Part shown: positions 6,081 to 10,582 of the stretch, one piece after another | Layout of the letters: every line of letters starts with the position of its first letter | How positions within the stretch are numbered: position 1 is the first letter of the stretch | DNA from: Candidatus Avimicrobium faecavium | GTDB lineage: Bacteria > Bacillota > Clostridia > Oscillospirales > Ruminococcaceae | Assembly (NCBI GenBank): GCA_904419105.1 | Contig: CAJFQR010000047.1 | Span: 1-10,582, forward strand | Length of the DNA stretch: 10,582 nucleotides | Direction: 5' to 3' | The notes under the pieces: generated by a model | What the model saw: the letters and a program-made list of their open reading frames with translations, nothing else | Database searches by the model: none | Told to the model about the DNA's origin: nothing | Made by a program: the position numbers and the translations under genes

Positions 6081-6097
6081 AAAAAGACCTCCTTTTT
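6081..6097 (-). promoter_or_regulatory. Shine-Dalgarno of the cupin-CMD gene presented in a hairpin loop
   Basis: In the mRNA AAAAAG-GAGGT-CTTTTT forms perfect 6-bp arms with most of the Shine-Dalgarno sequence as the 5-nt loop, 3 nt before the ATG. The stem is A-U rich and weak, so an effect on translation is only a possibility. Confidence 0.4.
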
Positions 6098-6179
6098 GGG
6101 CTGTCCCGGCAAACTCCCGGGGGAACCCCCTCTGCATTTTGTTTTATGCCGTTCCCGCCGCTGCGGCAGCGGAAAGCGG

Positions 6180-6208
6180 TTTACAACCCGGCCAGCGGGT
6201 GGTATACT
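6180..6208 (+). promoter_or_regulatory. promoter of the cyclodeaminase-family gene
   Basis: TTTACA (6180-6185) and TATACT (6203-6208) are 17 bp apart with an extended -10 (TGG). The start site is near 6215. The leader of about 63 nt carries a hairpin with 7-bp arms, GCCGGGA and TCCCGGC (6235-6256), just before the ribosome binding site. Confidence 0.75.
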
Positions 6209-6230
6209 GTGAGTTAAAGACAACTTTCAA
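6201..6230 (-). promoter_or_regulatory. candidate promoter of the cupin-CMD gene
   Basis: On the minus strand TTGAAA (6230-6225) and TATACC (6206-6201) are 18 bp apart. The -10 shares its TATA with the opposite promoter. The leader would be about 115 nt and holds the hairpin CCGCTG-N3-CAGCGG (6158-6172). It is weaker than the rightward promoter and not certain. Confidence 0.4.
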
Positions 6231-6277
6231 CTTTGCCGGGACAAACTCTTCCCGGCCAGACCGTGAGGTGTTCGCTT

Positions 6278-7210
6278 ATGAAGATCATCGACCACGCCGA
6301 GGTGCTCCGGCGTCTCACCCCCGGCGTCTGCATCGGCCTGATGCGGGACTGCCTTGCTGATCTTGAGGACGGCCGGGCTACCCAGTATCTGCGCACCGTC
6401 ACTCCGCTGCCCTCCGGGGACATCATGGGCTATATGCCGGCGGCGGTGGAGGGGGCCTTCGGCGCCAAGCTCATCACCGTCTTTCCCGGCAACGGCAGCC
6501 GGGGACTTCCGTCCCACCAAGGCAGCGTGCTGCTCTTTGACGGCCCCACCGGCAGCCTTCAGGCCCTGGCGGACGGCGGCGCCATCACCGAGGTGCGCAC
6601 CGGCGCGGTGAGCGCCGTCGCCACCGATCTGCTCGCCCGGCCGGATGCCGGTGTGCTGGCGCTGCTCGGCACCGGAGCCCAGGCCCGCAGCCATCTGCTG
6701 GCTATCCGGGAGGTGCGTCCGCTGCGGGCGGTCACCGTCTGGAGCCCGGATCGGGAGGGGGCCGAGCGGTTTGCCCGGGAGATGGCCCCGGCCTGCGGGC
6801 TGCCCATCGCCGTCTGTGAGACCGCCCGGGAGGCGGTGGCGGAGGCGGACATCGTCTGCACCCTCACCCCGTCCAGGACCCCGGTGCTTCTCCGGGACTG
6901 GGTGCGCCCCGGCACCCACATCAACGCCGTCGGCGCCTGTTCCGCCGATGCCCGTGAGCTGGATGGCCCGCTGGTGCGGGACAGCCGCTTCTACGGCGAC
7001 AGCGTCGAGAGTGTCCTCGCCGAGAGCGGAGACTACCTCCTCGCCCGGGCGGACGGCCTGATCGGGGAGGGGCACCTTCTCGGCACCCTCGGGGAGCTGC
7101 TCCTCGGCCGGTGTGACGGCCGCCAGAGCGAGGCGGACATCACTGTCTTTGAGTCGCTGGGCCTCGCCGTCGAGGACATCGCCTGTGCCCGGTTCCTGGC
7201 GGAGGACTGA
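6278..7210 (+). CDS. ornithine cyclodeaminase/mu-crystallin family NAD(P)-dependent enzyme, probably an imine (ketimine) reductase
   Basis: The 310-residue protein has the family's full length. Visible motifs: GAKLITVFPGN with the substrate lysine K64, SHQGSVLLFD (79-88), EVRTGAVSAVAT with R107, the Rossmann glycine loop LGTGAQARSHL (130-140), and FESLGLAVED (291-300). In true ornithine cyclodeaminases the catalytic Asp sits in a GAD/GGD-type motif. Here the equivalent reads NAVGACSADARELDGPL with C221, close to the mu-crystallin version (GAS...RELDDEL). I therefore infer a cyclic ketimine or pyrroline-2-carboxylate reductase, or an alanine-dehydrogenase-like enzyme, rather than an ornithine cyclodeaminase. 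ATG 6278 has GAGGTG at 8 nt. No terminator separates it from merR 77 nt downstream. Confidence 0.9.
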   Translation: MKIIDHAEVLRRLTPGVCIGLMRDCLADLEDGRATQYLRTVTPLPSGDIMGYMPAAVEGAFGAKLITVFPGNGSRGLPSHQGSVLLFDGPTGSLQALADGGAITEVRTGAVSAVATDLLARPDAGVLALLGTGAQARSHLLAIREVRPLRAVTVWSPDREGAERFAREMAPACGLPIAVCETAREAVAEADIVCTLTPSRTPVLLRDWVRPGTHINAVGACSADARELDGPLVRDSRFYGDSVESVLAESGDYLLARADGLIGEGHLLGTLGELLLGRCDGRQSEADITVFESLGLAVEDIACARFLAED

Positions 7211-7226
7211 TCCCTTCGCCGTCTTT

Positions 7227-7257
7227 AGTATAAAACTTTGAGTAAGCTCTAAGTCAA
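7227..7257 (-). promoter_or_regulatory. MerR-type promoter pointing left, antisense to the cyclodeaminase gene
   Basis: On the minus strand TTGACT (7257-7252) and TATACT (7232-7227) are separated by 19 bp, the over-long spacer that MerR activators untwist. The spacer holds the dyad of the AdhR-like regulator. Transcription would start near 7220 and run leftward into the 3' end of the cyclodeaminase gene on its non-coding strand, then towards the cupin-CMD gene. Confidence 0.75.
7235..7254. promoter_or_regulatory. MerR-family operator dyad
   Basis: Read on the minus strand: ACTTAGAG-CTTA-CTCAAAGT, 8-bp arms with one mismatch and a 4-nt centre. The known AdhR operator of Bacillus subtilis has, as I recall, the layout CTTAAAG-N4-CTTTAAG, which this matches closely. 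It lies 33 nt upstream of the merR start codon. Confidence 0.8.
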
Positions 7258-7287
7258 GCTGTTTTTTCAAAGGAGGCCGAAATTTTT

Positions 7288-7773
7288 ATGTACTACACCG
7301 TAGGGGAGATCGCCCACATCTCCGGCATCCCCGCTCACACCCTTCGCTATTACGACCGGGAGGGGCTGCTGCCCGGCATCGAGCGCAGCGAGGGCGGCAT
7401 CCGCCGCTTCAAGGAGGAGGACTTCCAGACTCTCTTCATCATCGAATGTCTCAAGTCCAGCGGTCTCTCGATCAGGGAGATCCGCCGCTATATGGAACTT
7501 GCCGAGGCGGGGGATGGCACCATCGCCGAGCGCAAAGCGATCTTCGAGGAGCGCCGGGAGAAGCTCGCCGCCCAGATCGCTGCCCTCCAGCAGACGATGG
7601 ACCTGATTGACTACAAGTGCTGGTTTTACGATGTGGCCGAGGCTGCCGGCACCTGCGCCGCCCCAAACCAGGTCCCGGACGAGGCCCTGCCGGAGCGTTT
7701 TCAGGAGGTGCGCCGCCGGCTGCATACGATGCACCGCCTGGCCGCCGATTCTCCGGCGGACGGCGAAGCCTGA
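7288..7773 (+). CDS. MerR family transcriptional regulator, AdhR/NmlR-like
   Basis: This 161-residue regulator has the MerR winged-helix DNA-binding domain at 2-70 (YTVGEIAHISGIPAHTLRYYDREGLLP, then IRRFKEEDFQTL, GLSIREIRRYMEL). A dimerisation coiled coil follows at about 80-112, ending in the group-typical DYKCWFYDVAEAAGT. Cys54 in FIIECLKSSGLSI aligns with the sensor cysteine (Cys52) of AdhR (FIKCMRNAGLSI), so thiol modification by aldehydes or quinones is the likely signal. Cys111 and Cys123 are extra. Metal-sensor cysteine spacing is absent. AAAGGAGG gives the start at 7288. I see no good rightward promoter immediately upstream; transcription may come from the cyclodeaminase promoter. Confidence 0.92.
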   Translation: MYYTVGEIAHISGIPAHTLRYYDREGLLPGIERSEGGIRRFKEEDFQTLFIIECLKSSGLSIREIRRYMELAEAGDGTIAERKAIFEERREKLAAQIAALQQTMDLIDYKCWFYDVAEAAGTCAAPNQVPDEALPERFQEVRRRLHTMHRLAADSPADGEA

Positions 7774-7820
7774 TACCCCTTCTACTTATAATAGTATAGA
7801 GTTCCCGGAACCCTTCCCGT

Positions 7821-7850
7821 AAAAAAGACCGCCCGCACGGACGGTCTTTT
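7821..7850. terminator. bidirectional intrinsic terminator between merR and the amidohydrolase gene
   Basis: Arms AAAAGACCG and CGGTCTTTT extend inward as GACCGCCC / GGACGGTC around GCAC. In leftward RNA the one non-Watson-Crick position is a G-U pair and six U follow; in rightward RNA it is a C-A mismatch followed by UUUUCUCUUU. It therefore suits the amidohydrolase unit better but can end merR too. Confidence 0.85.
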
Positions 7851-7882
7851 CTCTTTGGCAGCTCGATAGGGGAGAGAGGCAC

Positions 7883-9079
7883 CTACTTCCCGGCGTGCCG
7901 CTCAAGGTAGCGGGCGGCGCAGGCGGCGTAGAGGGCTGCCCCGCGGGGCAGTGCCGACTCGTCCACCACCATCTTCGGGTTGTGGGCGCCGCAGGTGTGC
8001 CCCTCGGCGATGCTGCCCACCCCGAGGTGGAACATCGCCGCCGGGATGCGCTCGGCCACGGCGGTGAAGTCCTCGGTGCCGCTGAGCCCGGTGAGCTCGA
8101 TCACCTCACCGTCCCCGAACAGCTCCCGGCAGGTGGCGCTCATCTCGGCGCAGATGGCCGGGTCGTTGTAGAGGGACGGCATGCCGTACACAAACTCCAC
8201 CTCGGCCTTCCCCCGGAAGGCGGCGGCGGTGCCCTCGCAGATCTCCTTCACCCGCCGCTTGAGAAAGTCCCGCGTCTCCCGGTCGGCAGCCCGCACCGAC
8301 ACCTCGATGGCACAGCTGCCGGCAGCGGTGTTGCAGCTGGAGCCGCCGTGGATGGTCCCGACCAGCACCATCGTCCGCTCATCCATCGGCACCTCCCGGG
8401 CCATGATCTCCTGCAGGGCGATGGCTGCGTGGCAGGCGATGTTGATGGCGTCCACCCCCTTGTGCGGGGTGGAACCGTGGGCGTCCTTCCCCTCAAAGGT
8501 TACCCGGATGGCGTCGCCGGAGTAGTTGGCGATCCCCGGCTTGTAGGAGATCTTGCCCACCGCCGTCTCCTCGCCGCCGCCCACCGAGATGTGCAGTCCC
8601 AACCCGGCGTCCACCTTCGGGTTTTCCAGCAGACCGTTTTCCAGCATATCCAGCGCCCCGGCCAGCAGCTCCTCCGCCGGCTGGAACATCAGCTTTACGC
8701 TGCCCTTCAGCTCACCGGCGGTCTCGGCCAGCAGCCGGGCGGCGGTGAGCAGCATCGCCGTGTGGGTGTCGTGCCCGCAGGAGTGGCAGTGCCCGTTCTC
8801 CGCCGCAAAGGGCAGCCCGGACTCCTCCGCCATCGGCAGCGCGTCCATGTCCCCCCGCAGCAGCAGGCAGGGCCCGTCTCCCTTGCCGATCACGCAGGTG
8901 ATCCCCGCCCTGCCGCAGCGCACCGGCGTCAGTCCCAGCTCCCGCAGCCGCGCCTCCACATAGGCGGTGGTCTTCGGCAGGTCAAAGCCCGTTTCGGCAT
9001 AGCCGTGCAGCACACGGCGGTCGGCGATCAGCTGGTCACGGAGTTCCTCGGCACGGGTCAGATAGTTTTGGATGGTCAT
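7883..9079 (-). CDS. M20 family (M20D) metallo-amidohydrolase, N-acyl-amino-acid or peptide hydrolase type
   Basis: The 398-residue enzyme belongs to the hippurate / IAA-amino-acid hydrolase / N-acetyl-diaminopimelate deacetylase family, which removes acyl groups from amino acids using metal ions. Seen: ADRRVLHGYAETGF near the start, LLLRGDMDALPM (72-83), metal motif HSCGHDTH (99-106: C101, H103, H106), FQPAEE with E136/E137, H163 in GLGLHIS, the dimerisation domain from about 180 to 300, TGLSGTEDFTAV (330-341) and H366 in CGAHNPKM. No signal peptide, so cytoplasmic. Start at 9079 uses AAAGGA about 8 nt upstream; the in-frame ATG at 9106 lies before that site. Expression is under a T-box with a tryptophan specifier, so the product may release tryptophan from an N-acyl or peptide conjugate; that substrate is inference. 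Confidence 0.92.
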   Translation of the reverse strand: MTIQNYLTRAEELRDQLIADRRVLHGYAETGFDLPKTTAYVEARLRELGLTPVRCGRAGITCVIGKGDGPCLLLRGDMDALPMAEESGLPFAAENGHCHSCGHDTHTAMLLTAARLLAETAGELKGSVKLMFQPAEELLAGALDMLENGLLENPKVDAGLGLHISVGGGEETAVGKISYKPGIANYSGDAIRVTFEGKDAHGSTPHKGVDAINIACHAAIALQEIMAREVPMDERTMVLVGTIHGGSSCNTAAGSCAIEVSVRAADRETRDFLKRRVKEICEGTAAAFRGKAEVEFVYGMPSLYNDPAICAEMSATCRELFGDGEVIELTGLSGTEDFTAVAERIPAAMFHLGVGSIAEGHTCGAHNPKMVVDESALPRGAALYAACAARYLERHAGK

Positions 9080-9179
9080 AGCGATTCGTCCTTTCCAATT
9101 TGTCATATTTCATTAAAAATTTATACTTTGTATTCTCGCTGCTCCGCCATCGTTTGTAGAAAAAGCGCACCGGCTCCAT
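9036..9179 (-). CDS. possible 47-aa small ORF between T-box and amidohydrolase gene
   Basis: ATG 9179 stands 7 nt after AAAGGAGG (9194-9187), the strongest ribosome binding site in this unit. The peptide starts MEPVRFFYKRWRSS, is rich in Lys, Arg and Tyr, has one Trp, and runs 44 nt into the amidohydrolase gene in another frame. Codon use in its middle is AT-rich and unlike its neighbours. It may be a real leader/coupling peptide or only a remnant that keeps a ribosome binding site. No family is recognised. Confidence 0.35.
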   Translation of the reverse strand: MEPVRFFYKRWRSSENTKYKFLMKYDKLERTNRYDHPKLSDPCRGTP

Positions 9180-9195
9180 CTCCTCGCCTCCTTTG

Positions 9196-9498
9196 AAATA
9201 AAAAACAGCCTCCGTCCCATCGCTGGGACAGAGGCCGGCGTTCGGCTCTGCGGTACCACCCATCGTTGGCGCCCCCTTGCGGAGTGCGCCCCCTCATCGC
9301 CCGCCAACCAGCGGGCGTCCCCGGTAACGGCGGGGCCGCCGTCAGATTTTACTGCGGGGAGCTGTCTCCCCGGTTCGCTCTGCCCTCCCGAGTCCATTCC
9401 CCTCCGGCGCCTGGGGCCGCCTTCGCAGCGTCGGCGGCTCTCTGGGCCCGGTGTGCCGGGGGTACTCCTCTCGATCCAAGGTTTCCGGTGTTCGGTTT
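9196..9498 (-). promoter_or_regulatory. T-box leader, tryptophan (TGG) specifier
   Basis: The leftward leader has all T-box parts. Stem I opens with GAGAGGAGTA, followed by CCCCCGGC pairing with GCCGGAGGGG. The AGAGAG motif and a distal loop ending in TGCGAA follow. The specifier loop reads GAA-TGG-AC (TGG = 9396-9394), followed by the conserved GGGAG. The T-box sequence TGGGTGGTACCGC (9262-9250) forms the antiterminator: UGGG/CCCA and CAGAG/CUCUG use the 5' arm of the terminator. Uncharged tRNA-Trp should stabilise the antiterminator and let the amidohydrolase gene be transcribed when tryptophan is scarce. Framing of the specifier follows the consensus GAA-NNN-AC; it was read by eye. Confidence 0.85.
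9200..9235 (-). terminator. T-box-controlled intrinsic terminator
   Basis: In the RNA, 12-bp arms GCCUCUGUCCCA and UGGGACGGAGGC close a GCGA loop (9235-9208), including one G-U pair, followed by UG and six U. The left arm is shared with the antiterminator, the switch expected of a T-box. Confidence 0.9.
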
Positions 9499-9504
9499 GA
9501 TTTT

Positions 9505-9533
9505 ATTATAGAAAAGCGCGAAAGCGTTGTCAA
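9505..9533 (-). promoter_or_regulatory. consensus promoter of the T-box/amidohydrolase unit
   Basis: On the minus strand TTGACA (9533-9528) and TATAAT (9510-9505) are exactly 17 bp apart, a perfect SigA consensus. Strong constitutive initiation fits control by attenuation downstream. The start site is near 9498. Confidence 0.92.
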
Positions 9534-9605
9534 CCCCCAATATCCGCCCTTTCCGCCGCTCTTTTGATACACACCGGATATATAAAGAATATTATTACAA
9601 TTTGT

Positions 9606-10079
9606 TTATGCCATTGGGTTCAGCAGATAGACCCCGAGGTTCAGATAGCAGGCGTACAGGCACCACACTGCGTAGGGGAGCAGCAGTCCGCCCGCCATCC
9701 GGTCCACCGCCCAGGCCCGCCTGCACAGGGCCGCCGTGGTGACGGCCAGCCCCACGGCCAGAGCCAGTGCCGCCAGCCACCACCCCCACCGGAAGAACAC
9801 CAGTGGCCAGCAAAATCCAAGCCCAAGCCCCGCGCCGTACAGAGCCAGGGCTTCCCACCGGGCCGGGTCGGCGCTCTGCCACAGCCGGGCGCTCGCCAGC
9901 CCCATCAGCAGGTACAGCGCCGTCCACACCACCGGGAAGGCCCAGCCGGGCGGGGCCAGCGGCGGCAGCCGCAGCAGCCGGTAACTGCCAAAGGCCGCTC
10001 CGGTCAGATACGCTGCCAGCCCGCCGGCGGCCAGCGGCAGAGCCAGCGCCGGCAGCAGCCCCCGGCGATCTTCCGCCAT
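9606..10079 (-). CDS. tspO: TspO/MBR family protein (tryptophan-rich sensory protein)
   Basis: The 157-residue, five-helix membrane protein is the bacterial homologue of the mitochondrial translocator protein, which binds porphyrins and related ligands. The hallmark LPPLAPPGWAFPVVWTALYLLMGLASARLW (38-67) holds the family WxPxW-like loop and second helix. Later motifs are FCWPLVFF (89-96) and CYLNLGVYLLN (144-154). Ten Trp residues in 157 are typical. I prefer ATG 10079 because GAGG is 9 nt away; ATG 10085 is only 3 nt away. A TATTAT-like -10 (10109-10104) lies upstream without a good -35. No terminator separates it from the downstream T-box unit, which has its own promoter. It diverges from a marR gene. 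Confidence 0.92.
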   Translation of the reverse strand: MAEDRRGLLPALALPLAAGGLAAYLTGAAFGSYRLLRLPPLAPPGWAFPVVWTALYLLMGLASARLWQSADPARWEALALYGAGLGLGFCWPLVFFRWGWWLAALALAVGLAVTTAALCRRAWAVDRMAGGLLLPYAVWCLYACYLNLGVYLLNPMA

Positions 10080-10220
10080 ATACATTCACCTCTTTTTTCT
10101 TCTATAATATGTCCGGCGGCCTGACTTTATGCAGTTTGCTCAATTCCCACTGACCCTGTCGGAATAATCGTTGCAATTCGTTAAAAAAGCGAAATTTTTG
10201 TGGATTTGCATATTTGTAAG

Positions 10221-10249
10221 TTGACTTCTTTATGGAAATCCCTTATAAT
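10221..10249 (+). promoter_or_regulatory. promoter of the marR-type gene
   Basis: TTGACT (10221-10226) and TATAAT (10244-10249) are 17 bp apart, near consensus. The start site falls near 10256, inside the palindrome at 10251-10264. Confidence 0.85.
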
Positions 10250-10250
10250 A

Positions 10251-10264
10251 GTTCGGTACCAAAC
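10251..10264. promoter_or_regulatory. candidate autoregulatory operator of the MarR-type regulator
   Basis: GTTCGGTACCAAAC is a 14-bp palindrome with one mismatched pair, centred on GGTACC. It sits directly after the -10 box and over the predicted start site, the usual position of a repressor site. Binding by the downstream regulator is inference. Confidence 0.45.
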
Positions 10265-10292
10265 AAAATGCGAGGAGAGGAGAGAGGTCCCA

Positions 10293-10582
10293 ATGAGCCA
10301 CAAGGAGACGATCCTGTTTTCTGTCAAGAGCGTCGACAATCTGGCAAAGAAGGTGCTCGAGCGCCAGGCGGCGGCCAGCGGGCAGGAGCTGACCATCATG
10401 CACGCCTGGATCATCGGGTTCCTGTACAACGCCAAGGAGCCGGTCTACCAGCGGGATGTGGAGCGGGAGTTCAAAATCAACCGCGCCACCGTCTCGGGCA
10501 TGCTCACGCTGATGGAGCAGAAAGGCCTCGTCCGCCGCTCCAGCGTCTCCCATGACGGCCGCCTGAAGCGGATCGAGCTCAC
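10293..10582 (+). CDS. MarR family transcriptional regulator, 3' end outside window
   Basis: The 96 complete codons visible cover the dimerisation helix (ETILFSVKSVDNLAKKVLERQ) and the winged helix-turn-helix. Helices are at about 34-60 (LTIMHAWIIGFLYNAKEPVYQRDVEREF), the recognition helix is NRATVSGMLTLMEQKGLVRR (63-82), and the wing SVSHDGRLKRIEL (84-96) contains the conserved Asp and Arg of MarR wings. The start at 10293 has a purine-rich GGAGAGGAGAGAGG region upstream. Such regulators often control an adjacent transporter or themselves; the gene continues right, where its partner would be. The ligand is unknown. Confidence 0.9.
   Translation, partial: MSHKETILFSVKSVDNLAKKVLERQAAASGQELTIMHAWIIGFLYNAKEPVYQRDVEREFKINRATVSGMLTLMEQKGLVRRSSVSHDGRLKRIEL

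Noticed and set aside
5064..6212. Long rightward open frame opposite the cupin-CMD gene
   Set aside because: The translation is compositionally biased (Gly, Arg, His, Gln) with no domain, while the opposite strand encodes clear cupin and CMD motifs.
6227..7270. Leftward open frame opposite the cyclodeaminase gene, beginning at the MerR operator
   Set aside because: It is positioned where a product of the antisense promoter might lie, but its ATG is upstream of that promoter's -10, the sequence is low complexity, and no domain is visible; a shadow frame.
7895..9196. Rightward open frame of over 400 codons opposite the amidohydrolase gene
   Set aside because: The composition is His/Gly/Pro/Arg rich with no motif, and it runs into the T-box terminator region; explained by codon-position GC bias of the real gene.
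9540..9581. Inverted repeat ATATCCG ... CGGATAT downstream of tspO
   Set aside because: Only 7-bp arms with a 28-nt loop and no T-run; not convincing as a terminator.
10104..10109. TATTAT as a leftward tspO promoter -10
   Set aside because: No acceptable -35 hexamer at 16-18 bp, so not listed as a promoter, although tspO must be transcribed from this interval.
1..10582. CRISPR arrays, tRNA or rRNA genes, phage genes, toxin-antitoxin or defence genes
   Set aside because: Read on both strands; no regularly spaced repeats, cloverleaf-like sequences, rRNA motifs or matching protein families were seen.

Overview
The window reads as chromosome of a GC-rich gut-type member of the Bacillota (Clostridia, most likely an Oscillospirales/Ruminococcaceae relative). 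Evidence: SigA-like promoters (TTGACA-17-TATAAT), strong AGGAGG-type ribosome binding sites, a CIRCE operator in front of an hsp20 gene, a T-box leader, and high-GC clostridial-looking proteins. The genus is inference; no marker gene is present. The layout is short independent transcription units, mostly with a recognisable promoter and terminator.

Left part (1-1791): what looks like the terminus of an IS3-family element enters from the left edge. Next is a leftward two-gene unit (an anchored secreted protein of unknown function, then a RimJ/RimL-type acetyltransferase), then a rightward GNAT gene. The two directions fire from interleaved divergent promoters around 1302-1343.

Centre-left (1788-4891): hsp20 sits behind a CIRCE/HrcA operator that overlaps its promoter, with a second degenerate CIRCE-like site 82 bp upstream. 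A two-gene chromate-transporter-family operon (short chrA halves) and a grpB-like gene overlapping a four-helix membrane protein gene follow, each unit closed by an intrinsic terminator.

Centre-right (4941-7850): a leftward cupin plus double carboxymuconolactone-decarboxylase (CMD) gene diverges from a rightward gene of the ornithine cyclodeaminase/mu-crystallin family, which is followed by a MerR regulator resembling the aldehyde/electrophile sensor AdhR. The only MerR-type promoter visible (19-bp spacer containing a dyad) lies just before merR but points left, antisense to the cyclodeaminase gene and in the direction of the cupin-CMD gene.

Right part (7821-10582): a leftward M20-family amidohydrolase gene is controlled by a complete T-box leader whose specifier reads TGG (tryptophan). 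A possible 47-codon ORF lies between leader and enzyme. Upstream are tspO (tryptophan-rich sensory protein) and, divergently, the 5' part of a marR-type regulator with a palindrome at its transcription start.

I see no CRISPR array, tRNA, rRNA, prophage or obvious defence system. The most interesting items are regulatory: the antisense MerR promoter and the Trp T-box on a peptidase-like amidohydrolase.
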